This document shows positions 53,941 to 61,539 of a stretch of DNA of 64,000 nucleotides, piece by piece. Position numbers and translations under genes: made by a program. The notes below the pieces were generated by a model. The model was not told where the DNA came from. It saw nothing but the letters and a program-made list of their open reading frames with translations, and did no database searches. Position 1 is the stretch's first letter. Each line of letters begins with the position of its first letter. The DNA lies in the NCBI GenBank assembly GCA_037142435.1, contig JBAXAO010000001.1, positions 62,001 through 126,000 on the forward strand, read 5' to 3'. Source of the stretch: CAIMZW01 sp037142435 (GTDB lineage Bacteria > Actinomycetota > Actinomycetes > Nanopelagicales > Nanopelagicaceae).

Positions 53941-55383
53941 ATGCGTAGAGCCAAAATCGTTTGCACCATGGGTCCGGCCGTTGAGGCACCAGAAAAAGTC
54001 GATGAGCTTATTGCCGCGGGTATGAACATGGCCAGGCTTAACCTCTCTCATGGCGGCTACCCCGAACATCAAAATCGCTTGGATCTCGTTCGAGCCAGCG
54101 CTGAGAAAGCCGGACGTGCTGTCGCCATTTTGGTTGACCTTCAAGGTCCCAAGATTCGGTTGGCCCGCTTTGCAGATGGTCCGCACGAACTTCATCGCGG
54201 AGATATATTCACCATTACAACGGATGATGTAGTTGGAACTAAAGAGCGTGTTGGTACGACCTTCAAAGGTTTGCCTGGAGATTGCAAAGCGGGCGATCGG
54301 ATTCTTATCGACGATGGCAAGGTCACCGTTGAGGTTGTGGAAGTAAAGGGCAACGATGTTGTCACTAAGGTTATTCAGCCCGGATTTGTTTCAAATAACA
54401 AAGGTATAAATCTTCCTGGGGTTGCAGTTTCAGTACCTGCGATGAGTGAAAAAGATATTGAAGATCTCCGTTGGGGTCTCCATGCTGGTGCGGATTTTAT
54501 CGCGCTCTCCTTTGTGCGCAGCGCCGCAGATATCCTGGACGTGCATCGGATCATGGATGAAGAAGGTATTCGCCGCCCCGTTATTGCCAAGATCGAAAAG
54601 CCTCAAGCGGTCGAAAACCTAGAAGAGATTGTTGCCGCATTCGATGGCATCATGGTGGCGCGTGGCGACCTTGGCGTCGAACTTCCCATTGAGGAAGTTC
54701 CCTTGGTCCAAAAGCGCTGCGTTTTCTTGGCTCGCGAGGCGGCAAAGCCGGTCATCGTTGCGACTCAAATGCTGGATTCCATGATCACTAATTCCACCCC
54801 AACTCGTGCCGAAGCCACCGACTGCGCCAATGCGGTACTCGATGGTGCCGACGCGTTGATGTTGTCGGGGGAGACCAGCGTGGGAGATTTTGCGATTCAA
54901 GCCGTTCAAACCATGGCTCGCATCATCGAACGCACTGAAGAAGCGATGTTGGATCAGATTCCGCCGCTCAAGCACAATCCCAAGACCAAGGGCGGGGCCA
55001 TTACCAAGGCCGCTGTTGAGGTCGGCGAAATTGTTGAGGCCAAGTTCTTGGTGGCCTTCACTCAAAGCGGAGATTCAGCTCGGCGTATGTCGCGGCTTCG
55101 CTCTTCTATCCCTATTTTGGCTCTGACCCCCGAGCGAGCCGTCTATAACCAGCTCGCGCTCTCCTGGGGTATCGAATCCATGATCACTCTTAGCGTTGAT
55201 CACACCGATGAAATGGTGAAGCAGGTCGATAGCGTTCTCCTAGAGTCCAATCGCGTCCAGGCGGGCGAATACGTCATCATTGTGGCTGGCTCTCCACCAG
55301 GAATTCCTGGTTCTACCAATGCACTCCGTGTTCACCGATTGGGCGATGCCATAGGTGGCGTTGCTCCGGCTTATCGAAAGTAA
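53941..55383 (+). CDS. pyk: Pyruvate kinase
   Basis: The glycolytic enzyme making pyruvate and ATP from phosphoenolpyruvate, 480 residues. It opens with RRAKIVCTMGPA, then NMARLNLSHG. The signature IAKIEKPQAVENLEEI holds the catalytic lysine near residue 220, with MVARGDLGVELP and ATQMLDSMI after it. Eleven bases follow gltD. A hairpin follows its stop. Confidence 0.96.
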   Translation: MRRAKIVCTMGPAVEAPEKVDELIAAGMNMARLNLSHGGYPEHQNRLDLVRASAEKAGRAVAILVDLQGPKIRLARFADGPHELHRGDIFTITTDDVVGTKERVGTTFKGLPGDCKAGDRILIDDGKVTVEVVEVKGNDVVTKVIQPGFVSNNKGINLPGVAVSVPAMSEKDIEDLRWGLHAGADFIALSFVRSAADILDVHRIMDEEGIRRPVIAKIEKPQAVENLEEIVAAFDGIMVARGDLGVELPIEEVPLVQKRCVFLAREAAKPVIVATQMLDSMITNSTPTRAEATDCANAVLDGADALMLSGETSVGDFAIQAVQTMARIIERTEEAMLDQIPPLKHNPKTKGGAITKAAVEVGEIVEAKFLVAFTQSGDSARRMSRLRSSIPILALTPERAVYNQLALSWGIESMITLSVDHTDEMVKQVDSVLLESNRVQAGEYVIIVAGSPPGIPGSTNALRVHRLGDAIGGVAPAYRK

Positions 55384-55384
55384 C

Positions 55385-55411
55385 CTGGGTTCGAATACCT
55401 TCTTAACCCAG
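55385..55411 (+). terminator. Hairpin after pyk, overlapping tRNA promoter
   Basis: CTGGGTT (55385-55391) pairs perfectly with AACCCAG (55405-55411) across a 13-base loop, two bases after the pyk stop. It probably ends or processes the pyk message. It occupies the -35 and spacer of the next promoter, and lacks a long T tract. Confidence 0.5.
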
Positions 55412-55418
55412 TTATAAT
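55390..55418 (+). promoter_or_regulatory. Promoter of tRNA(CAA)-ANTAR regulator unit
   Basis: A perfect -10 TATAAT (55413-55418) lies 17 bases after TTCGAA (55390-55395). The start would be near 55425, about nine bases before the tRNA. No other promoter is seen before the regulator gene, so one transcript should carry both. Confidence 0.7.
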
Positions 55419-55433
55419 CGCTTCTCTGTAACG

Positions 55434-55506
55434 GCCTCGGTACTCCAACGGTAGAGAGGGCGGACTCAAAATCCGCACAGTGTCGGTTCAAATCCGACTC
55501 GAGGCA
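55434..55506 (+). tRNA. tRNA with anticodon CAA (Leu codon UUG), short variable arm
   Basis: A 73-base cloverleaf. The acceptor is GCCTCGG/TCGAGGC, with one G-U pair. The D arm is three pairs plus a C-A mismatch, and the anticodon stem GCGGA/TCCGC has loop CTCAAAA, giving CAA. The variable loop is five bases (ACAGT), and the T arm is GTCGG/CCGAC with loop TTCAAAT. The discriminator is A; CCA is not encoded. CAA would read the leucine codon UUG, yet bacterial leucine tRNAs normally have a long variable arm, which is absent here. Whether LeuRS charges it is open. Confidence 0.85.
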
Positions 55507-55507
55507 C

Positions 55508-56125
55508 ATGTCGCAATCAGATATTTCTCTAGCTGGGACAGGCGATAAGCCTGCCGCTCGAATTTTGGTTGCCGAAGATGAGGCGATTATTCGGTTAGAC
55601 CTCGTCGAAATGTTGACTGAAGCTGGCTACCAAGTGGTTGCCGAGGCAACTAACGGAGTAGAAGCCATTGCCCTTGCCAAGGAGCACCAGCCCGATCTGG
55701 CCATTTTGGATGTCAAGATGCCCGAGCTTGATGGCATTTCAGCAGCCCAAGAAATAATTGGTATTGCCCCAGTTTTAATGCTCACCGCCTTTAGCCAACG
55801 CGAACTCGTGGAACGCGCTCGCGATGCTGGCGCTATGGCCTACGTCGTTAAGCCTTTCAGCATCTCGGACCTGGTCCCGGCTATTGAAATTGCCATTAGC
55901 CGTCACCAGCAGCTCAAAGCCCTCCAATTAGAGGTAGCAGATCTTCACGAACGCTTGGAAACGCGCAAGGTCATTGATCGGGCAAAAGGGATCTTGATGC
56001 AGGCCCTTAACCTCACCGAACCTGCCGCATTTAGCTGGATCCAGCGGGCGGCGATGGATCGCCGTATGACCATGAAACAGGTCGCCCAGGCGGTAATTTC
56101 GCCAGATTCCGTTCCTGAGAGATAA
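55508..56125 (+). CDS. ANTAR-domain response regulator
   Basis: A 205-residue two-component regulator. The receiver domain (about residues 18-130) has acidic pocket AEDEAIIRLD, phosphoacceptor aspartate in LAILDVKMPELDG and lysine in YVVKPFS. A helix leads into an ANTAR RNA-binding domain (about 145-200: RKVIDRAKGILMQALNLTE, with MKQVAQAVI at the end). ANTAR proteins bind paired hairpins in nascent RNA and prevent termination. No kinase is adjacent. The ATG is one base after the tRNA, so it has no room for its own ribosome site. The target is unknown; the liv operon downstream is one candidate. Confidence 0.93.
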   Translation: MSQSDISLAGTGDKPAARILVAEDEAIIRLDLVEMLTEAGYQVVAEATNGVEAIALAKEHQPDLAILDVKMPELDGISAAQEIIGIAPVLMLTAFSQRELVERARDAGAMAYVVKPFSISDLVPAIEIAISRHQQLKALQLEVADLHERLETRKVIDRAKGILMQALNLTEPAAFSWIQRAAMDRRMTMKQVAQAVISPDSVPER

Positions 56126-56179
56126 GTGAACGGTTAAATCTTTGTAACGATTATAAGTCACGCATAAAAGTGCCCAAAT

Positions 56180-56194
56180 TGTTATCTAATAACA
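56180..56194 (+). promoter_or_regulatory. Palindromic operator candidate upstream of livK
   Basis: TGTTATCTAATAACA is a perfect inverted repeat of six bases around a three-base centre. It ends ten bases before the -35 of the livK promoter, a usual activator position. The binding protein is unknown. Confidence 0.5.
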
Positions 56195-56204
56195 CTATTT
56201 TCAA

Positions 56205-56232
56205 TTGAATTAACCTCTCGTTCACCTATAAC
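56205..56232 (+). promoter_or_regulatory. livK promoter
   Basis: -35 TTGAAT (56205-56210), a 16-base spacer and -10 TATAAC (56227-56232) predict a start near 56239 and a leader of about 40 bases. Confidence 0.7.
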
Positions 56233-56239
56233 CTTCACT

Positions 56240-56274
56240 CCTCCCTGTCCCGGGAATAAGTAATAACAGGAAGG
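56240..56274 (+). promoter_or_regulatory. Leader hairpin that would cover the livK ribosome site
   Basis: CCTCCCTGT (56240-56248) can pair with ACAGGAAGG (56266-56274), eight of nine positions, around a 17-base loop. The 3' strand contains the AGGAAGG ribosome site of livK, so folding would reduce translation. The 5' strand starts at the predicted transcript start. Confidence 0.5.
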
Positions 56275-56279
56275 CCTAC

Positions 56280-57446
56280 ATGAATAAGAACACAAAGCGC
56301 GTTCTTGGCGTCGTAGCTGCTGCAACCCTCGTAGCGGGTTCCATCGCAATTACTTCTGCACAAGCCGCAGTTAAGTCAGTCACTTTGGTCTATCAAGGAC
56401 CTCTAACAGGTACTGATGCACAGACTGGTCAGGATGAATTCCTCGGAGCTCAGACTGCCGTTCAGATCTACAACGATTCCAACCCAGCCGTTACCGTCAA
56501 GTTGATCACTGCAGACGATCAAGGCGATGGCGCAGTTGCCGGAACCGTTGCTCCTGGTATTGCACAGAACAAGTCCGTTATCGGAGTTGTTGGACCTGCT
56601 TACTCAGGCGCATCGATCGCATCATTCCCTTCATACAAGGCCGGACGCTTGACGATGGTTTCACCATCTGCAACTCGCGTTACCTTGACCGATCCAAAGT
56701 CAGCTGACAACGGATACCCATTCTTCCACCGCGTTGTTGGTAACGATGCGCTTCAAGGTCCAGCTGTTGTTCGCTGGTCAACTGATGGCGTTTCATCACC
56801 AAAGGTTTACGTCATCGATGACCAGACTCCTTACGGAACCGGTCTTGCTGATGCAGCTAACGCATACATCAAGCTTAAGAAGATCACCAAGGTTGGTTCT
56901 GACTCTGTAGTTCAGAAGACCTCTGATTACACCGCAACTGTTTCCAAGATCAAGGCTTCCAAGGCAAACGTCGTCATCTACACCGGTTACTACCCAGACG
57001 GTGGCGCATTGGCCAAGGCTTTGAATGACTCAGGTTGGGTCGGCACCTTCGCAGGTGGCGACGGCGTACTTAACGATGCATTCATCGGTGTAGCTGGTAA
57101 GGCTGCTGCTGAAGGCGTTAAGTTCACTGCTCCTGCAGTTCCATTTGAGACTGCTGCATCTGATGCACAACAAGCTGCCTTCACCAAGGCAACAAAGTTG
57201 AAGACAGCTGCTGGACACGTCTACGTAACTGAAACCTTCAATGCCACAAACGTCTTCTTGACTTGCATCAAGCAGGGCAAGTACAGCCGTGCTGGTATCC
57301 AGGCTTGCGTTGCTACCGGAACCTTCTATGGTTTAGATGGAAAGACCGTTCTTCGCTTCACCCGTTTCGGTGAGGTTGTTGGCGGAGCTCCAGTCGGTGG
57401 CTTCCAGGTTGTCAAGGGTGTTATCAAGTACTTCGGCGCAGTTTGA
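56280..57446 (+). CDS. livK: Branched-chain amino acid ABC transporter, substrate-binding protein LivK
   Basis: An extracellular type I periplasmic-binding-fold protein of 388 residues, family of Leu/Ile/Val receptors. A signal peptide ends near TSAQA at residues 25-29. The mature part starts VKSVTLVYQGPLTG, and contains a GVVGPAYSGASIAS loop and VIDDQTPYGTG. There is no lipobox cysteine, unlike most receptors in Gram-positive cells, so it may be secreted or held another way. Codon use is strongly biased (AAG, TTC, ATC), suggesting high expression. First of five liv genes. Confidence 0.92.
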   Translation: MNKNTKRVLGVVAAATLVAGSIAITSAQAAVKSVTLVYQGPLTGTDAQTGQDEFLGAQTAVQIYNDSNPAVTVKLITADDQGDGAVAGTVAPGIAQNKSVIGVVGPAYSGASIASFPSYKAGRLTMVSPSATRVTLTDPKSADNGYPFFHRVVGNDALQGPAVVRWSTDGVSSPKVYVIDDQTPYGTGLADAANAYIKLKKITKVGSDSVVQKTSDYTATVSKIKASKANVVIYTGYYPDGGALAKALNDSGWVGTFAGGDGVLNDAFIGVAGKAAAEGVKFTAPAVPFETAASDAQQAAFTKATKLKTAAGHVYVTETFNATNVFLTCIKQGKYSRAGIQACVATGTFYGLDGKTVLRFTRFGEVVGGAPVGGFQVVKGVIKYFGAV

Positions 57447-57503
57447 TCCGTCAGTACTAGTTAATAAATACCCTGTAAGTGTTTTACCGTAGTTAAATCG
57501 AAG

Positions 57504-57533
57504 TGTCCCAGCGTCCACAGTGGCGCTGGGACA
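57504..57533 (+). terminator. Intercistronic hairpin between livK and livH
   Basis: TGTCCCAGCG (57504-57513) pairs perfectly with CGCTGGGACA (57524-57533), and the loop can pair further (CCA/TGG). Only a short T stretch follows, so it is likely a partial terminator or mRNA stabiliser that keeps LivK in excess over the permease. Confidence 0.75.
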
Positions 57534-57570
57534 TTTCAAATGTCTTGGTCCCTCGTGTATAAAAAGTGAA

Positions 57571-58533
57571 ATGGGAATAATGAATTTCTCAGTGGTGGTA
57601 TCCCAGTTTTGGCCGCTTCTCATCAATGGCCTGGCTCTTGGTTTTATTTATGTTTTAATTTCATTGGGTTACACCATGGTTTACGGCGTTCTTCGCCTCA
57701 TCAACTTTGCTAACTCTGAAATCTTTATGGTCGGAACCTTTGCAACAGTGATCGTCTCCCGTAACTTCTTCGGGTTCAATCAAAATACTGATCCTTTGCA
57801 TGGTTTTAAACTTTTCTACACCATGGGCCTTTGCCTCTTGGCCTCTATGTTAGTTTCGGGAGTTACTGCCGTTCTCGTTGAAATCGTGGCATACCGCAGA
57901 CTCCGCGCAAAAGGCACTAACCGATTAGCCAGCCTCATCTCCGCCATCGGCGTTTCGATTATTTTGCAAGAAGGCGTCCGGATCCTGACCCACTCGGTTC
58001 CTATGTCCAATCCGCGCTTACTGCGGAAATTCAACGTTGTAACTATTGGTGATGTCGGACTACGTGTCGACACACTCATTGTTATTGGTTTTGCCGCCGT
58101 GCTCTTTTTTGCTGTGGATCGATTCGTAACCAAGACGTTGTTGGGTAAAGCAATTCGCGCAGTTTCTATGAGTGAAGAAACTTCGAAGTTGATGGGTATT
58201 AACCTCAACCGGGTAATTTCTGCAACCTTCCTTATCGGTGGTTCGATGACCGGCGCCGCCGCTTTTCTTTACGAGATGGTTTATGAAAATACTAAATACA
58301 ACGTTGGCTTCTCCATTGGTTTGGCGGCGTTCACCGCTGCTGTTCTAGGCGGAATCGGAAACTTGCGAGGCGCATTTTATGGCGGCCTGGCATTAGGACT
58401 CACCGAGCAATTCGCTGCCGCAATTCTGGGTACGCAATGGAAATCTGTAACAGTCTTTTTAGTTCTAGTTTTGGTTCTTCTCTTCAAGCCAAATGGCTTG
58501 TTCGGTGAAGCCGTACAACAGACGAGGGTATAA
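57571..58533 (+). CDS. livH: Branched-chain amino acid ABC transporter permease LivH
   Basis: A 320-residue permease with about eight to nine helices. The N-terminus INGLALGFIYVLISLGYTM followed by GVLRLINFANSEIFM is the LivH signature. The cytoplasmic coupling region RAVSMSEETSKLMGIN is near residue 195. The start could be ATG 57571 or ATG 57580; TATAAA lies seven bases before 57571, which may mark a second, leaderless promoter. The frame extends back to 57520 but that part covers the hairpin region. Confidence 0.92.
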   Translation: MGIMNFSVVVSQFWPLLINGLALGFIYVLISLGYTMVYGVLRLINFANSEIFMVGTFATVIVSRNFFGFNQNTDPLHGFKLFYTMGLCLLASMLVSGVTAVLVEIVAYRRLRAKGTNRLASLISAIGVSIILQEGVRILTHSVPMSNPRLLRKFNVVTIGDVGLRVDTLIVIGFAAVLFFAVDRFVTKTLLGKAIRAVSMSEETSKLMGINLNRVISATFLIGGSMTGAAAFLYEMVYENTKYNVGFSIGLAAFTAAVLGGIGNLRGAFYGGLALGLTEQFAAAILGTQWKSVTVFLVLVLVLLFKPNGLFGEAVQQTRV

Positions 58534-58535
58534 CG

Positions 58536-59591
58536 ATGATAAATATCCGAGATAAAGGCGCGGAGATCTGGGAAAACTGGAACCGCCCCAAGCGTTCTAC
58601 TTTTGCGGTCCTTCTCATCGCAGTGGTCGTTTTGCTGCCTTTTGGCGGCAACTTCAGCTTTACCAGCTTCCTTAATACCCCCATCTCTTCGTATCAGGCG
58701 GTGCTGGTTTATCCAGTGGGAATGTTCGTTTTGATGGCGCTGGGCCTCAATATTGTGGTCGGAAAGAGCGGCCTGCTCGATTTAGGTTATGTGGCTTTCT
58801 TCGCGATTGGCGCCTATACCGCGGCGATTTTGGGAACAAAGACTCACCTCAATATCTGGGAGATCTTGCCTATCGGCATGGGTCTGGCAATGCTTTCTGG
58901 TGTCATCCTCGGTCTGCCTACCTTGCGCTTACGCGGAGATTATCTGGCAATTGTCACTTTAGGTTTTGGTGAAATCGTCCGCATCGTTGCCGTTAACAAC
59001 CGTGCAACCGGCGGCCCCAACGGAATTGCCAACGTGCCAAATCCACCATCAGTTCTGGGTATTCAATTCGATTTGATGCATATGCAGGGCTTCTTCTGGA
59101 TCATCCTCGTCATGATTCTTTTGGTTATCTGGATGGTGCGCCGGCTTTCAGTACGTAGACCGGGCCGCGCTTGGGAAGCAATTCGTCAAGATGAAGACGT
59201 AGCCATGTTGATGGGCGTCCCGACTCTGCGCTACAAGATTTGGTCATTTAGCATTGGTGCTGCCATTGGTGGCGCCGCTGGCGTTATCTTCGCTGCCAAA
59301 TCTATGTATGTCGCTCCAGAAATGTTTACCTTTAACGTCTCTGTACTCATTCTCTCCTGCGTTGTCTTCGGTGGAATGGGAAATATTTGGGGAGTCGTCC
59401 TCGGTGCAACAATTTTGGCGTATTTGCCAGAGCGCATTCGCTTCATTTCCAACGCACGTCAGTTGGTCTTTGGCTTGGCACTTGTCATCATTATGAATGT
59501 TCGCCCCGATGGACTCTTGCCTCGAAAGAAGCGCGAGAAGATTCAAAAGAAGAACGTGGATCCAATTGCTGGAGAGGAATCCAATGTCTGA
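58536..59591 (+). CDS. livM: Branched-chain amino acid ABC transporter permease LivM
   Basis: The second permease, 351 residues. It shows ALGLNIVVGKSGLLDLGYVAFFAIGAY, the classic LivM motif, then LRLRGDYLAIVTLGFGEIVRI and the coupling loop AWEAIRQDEDVAMLMGV. About ten helices, with a basic C-terminal tail. The start is two bases after livH; the stop overlaps livG by eight bases. Confidence 0.94.
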   Translation: MINIRDKGAEIWENWNRPKRSTFAVLLIAVVVLLPFGGNFSFTSFLNTPISSYQAVLVYPVGMFVLMALGLNIVVGKSGLLDLGYVAFFAIGAYTAAILGTKTHLNIWEILPIGMGLAMLSGVILGLPTLRLRGDYLAIVTLGFGEIVRIVAVNNRATGGPNGIANVPNPPSVLGIQFDLMHMQGFFWIILVMILLVIWMVRRLSVRRPGRAWEAIRQDEDVAMLMGVPTLRYKIWSFSIGAAIGGAAGVIFAAKSMYVAPEMFTFNVSVLILSCVVFGGMGNIWGVVLGATILAYLPERIRFISNARQLVFGLALVIIMNVRPDGLLPRKKREKIQKKNVDPIAGEESNV

Positions 59592-60360
59592 GCGAATTCT
59601 TGATCTGCAAAATGTCACTATGCAGTTTGGTGGCGTCAAAGCGCTGGATGGCGTTAATTTTCACGTCAACAAAGGTGAGATTTGTGCCTTGATTGGCCCT
59701 AACGGCGCCGGCAAGACCACCGTCTTCAACGTTGTCACCGGCGTCTACACACCTACCAGCGGTGAAATCCTTTTCAATGGTGGATCAGTCATTGGCAAGA
59801 AGCGCGACAAAATCACCAAGTCCGGTATCGCTCGCACCTTCCAGAATGTTCGCCTTTTTGGCGAGATGACCACTCTGGAAAATGTGATGACCGCAGCTGA
59901 TGTACATAAGAAGACTGGCCTGGTCGGCGCACTCTTTGGGACTCCCAAAGCGCGCCGGGAGGAGAAGGCTGGAAAGGAACGCGCTCACGAGCTATTGAAG
60001 TTCATGGGAATCGATCATCGTTCTGATCAGCTTGCCAAGAACCTTCCTTACGGTGATCAGCGCCGTCTGGAGATCGCTCGTGCGATGGGCACTGAGCCAC
60101 AGTTATTGCTCCTGGATGAGCCAGCCGCGGGCTTTAACCCGGCAGAAAAAGAAGCGCTTGCTGCCACTATTCGCAAGATTCGCGATGCCGGTTACACCGT
60201 ACTTCTCATCGAGCACGATATGTCATTAATCATGGGCATTTCTGATCGAGTTTCGGTGCTCGACTTCGGCGTAAAGATTGCCGATGACATCCCATCTGTT
60301 GTCCAAAATGATCCAAAGGTTATCGAGGCTTACTTAGGAGCACCTGCTGATGCGTCTTGA
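59584..60360 (+). CDS. livG: Branched-chain amino acid ABC transporter ATPase LivG
   Basis: A cytoplasmic ABC ATPase of 258 residues. Walker A is GPNGAGKTTVFN near residue 40, and Walker B is LLLLDEPAAGFNP. The signature is degenerate (NLPYGDQRRLEIARAM), as is typical of LivG, and the switch histidine lies in LIEHDMSLIM. The frame reaches back to 59497 in livM, but the ATG at 59584 has GAGAGGA before it and begins MSERILDLQNV. Confidence 0.95.
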   Translation: MSERILDLQNVTMQFGGVKALDGVNFHVNKGEICALIGPNGAGKTTVFNVVTGVYTPTSGEILFNGGSVIGKKRDKITKSGIARTFQNVRLFGEMTTLENVMTAADVHKKTGLVGALFGTPKARREEKAGKERAHELLKFMGIDHRSDQLAKNLPYGDQRRLEIARAMGTEPQLLLLDEPAAGFNPAEKEALAATIRKIRDAGYTVLLIEHDMSLIMGISDRVSVLDFGVKIADDIPSVVQNDPKVIEAYLGAPADAS

Positions 60361-61078
60361 AATTAAAGATATCCACGTCTTCTACGGCAAGATCGAGGCC
60401 ATTAAAGGAATCACCGTCACCGTAAATCAGGGTGAAATTGTTACTCTCATTGGCGCTAACGGCGCGGGCAAAACAACGATGCTTAAGACAATTTCTGGTC
60501 TGCGCAATATCTCTAGTGGCCAAATTCTTTTCGATGGCCAAGATATCTCCAAACTCCCACCTCACGAGCGCACGGCCCTTGGAATTTCCCAAGCGCCTGA
60601 AGGCCGCGGAATTTTCCCAGGTATGACTGTTCTGGAGAACCTAGAAATCGGTAAGTATTTCCGTAAAGAACGTCGCGCCGAAATGGCTGAAGATCTCGAG
60701 AAGGTTTACCACTTATTTCCACGTTTGAAAGAGCGGGCATCTCAAGCTGGCGGAACTCTTTCCGGTGGCGAACAGCAAATGTTGGCGATCGGTCGTGCAC
60801 TCATGGCTCGCCCAAAAGTCTTGCTTTTGGATGAACCTTCCATGGGTCTTGCTCCGCTGATGATTGCCAATATTTTCCGAATTATCACCGAGATCAATCA
60901 GACCGGAACCACCATCTTGTTGGTAGAACAGAACGCTCAACAAGCGCTGCAGCGTGCACACCGTGCATACGTCCTCGAGACTGGACATGTTGTAAAGGAA
61001 GCTAAGGCTTCAGATTTGCTCAACGATCCAGATGTTCGCGCCGCCTACTTAGGTACAGGCGCCGGAGCAGCTCACTAA
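60350..61078 (+). CDS. livF: Branched-chain amino acid ABC transporter ATPase LivF
   Basis: The second ATPase, 242 residues. Walker A is GANGAGKTTMLK, the signature is LSGGEQQMLAIGRALM, Walker B is LLLDEPSMGLAP and the switch region is LLVEQNAQQAL. The LivF-type linker QAPEGRGIFPGMTVLENL is present. It overlaps livG by eleven bases and completes the transporter. No liv-related regulator is nearby except the ANTAR gene upstream. Confidence 0.95.
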   Translation: MRLEIKDIHVFYGKIEAIKGITVTVNQGEIVTLIGANGAGKTTMLKTISGLRNISSGQILFDGQDISKLPPHERTALGISQAPEGRGIFPGMTVLENLEIGKYFRKERRAEMAEDLEKVYHLFPRLKERASQAGGTLSGGEQQMLAIGRALMARPKVLLLDEPSMGLAPLMIANIFRIITEINQTGTTILLVEQNAQQALQRAHRAYVLETGHVVKEAKASDLLNDPDVRAAYLGTGAGAAH

Positions 61079-61086
61079 AAATTTAT

Positions 61087-61491
61087 TTAGTTCTGCTCCA
61101 AAATTAGACAGGTGATGCGCGCTGTACAGGTTCGCTGGCCTTTGTCATTGGTTATGACGATCTCCCAGCTGCATAACGTACGTCCCAACGAGATCGGTGT
61201 AGCGACACCAGTCACTATTCCCGATGTTGCGCTCTTGTGATGGGTCGCGTTTATATCAACGCCTACAATCTTTCGATCAGGTCCGGCGTGCAAGGCGGTT
61301 CCGATAGATCCCAGGCTTTCGGCCAAAACCACGTTGGCGCCACCGTGTAAGAATCCTAAAGGTTGAGTATTTCCCTCAACCGGCATGGTCCCAACCATTC
61401 GAGAGGGACTTGCTTCCGTTATTTTGATTCCCATTTTTAGGTCTAGAGGTGCGTAGCCACGCTTTTCAATTTCAGCCAAGTAATCGATCAT
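61087..61491 (-). CDS. Hotdog-fold acyl-CoA thioesterase (PaaI/MenI-like)
   Basis: A 134-residue thioesterase with the PaaI-type motif LGFLHGGANVVLAESLGS near residue 45, containing the conserved HGG and the catalytic glutamate. GVDINATHHKSATSGIVTG is the following substrate-loop. It hydrolyses an acyl- or aryl-CoA; 1,4-dihydroxynaphthoyl-CoA is possible, but no menaquinone genes are adjacent. Convergent with livF, with eight bases between stops, and divergent from polA. Confidence 0.87.
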   Translation of the reverse strand: MIDYLAEIEKRGYAPLDLKMGIKITEASPSRMVGTMPVEGNTQPLGFLHGGANVVLAESLGSIGTALHAGPDRKIVGVDINATHHKSATSGIVTGVATPISLGRTLCSWEIVITNDKGQRTCTARITCLILEQN

Positions 61492-61527
61492 GGCGACATT
61501 CTAACGAGCGTTTGCGCTCAATAGACC

Positions 61528-61539
61528 TAGAATCGGCGC
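61528..61539 (+). promoter_or_regulatory. -10 element for leaderless polA transcript
   Basis: TAGAAT (61528-61533) is six bases before the polA ATG, the same arrangement as at hisD. There is no ribosome site. No good -35 was found. Confidence 0.45.
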
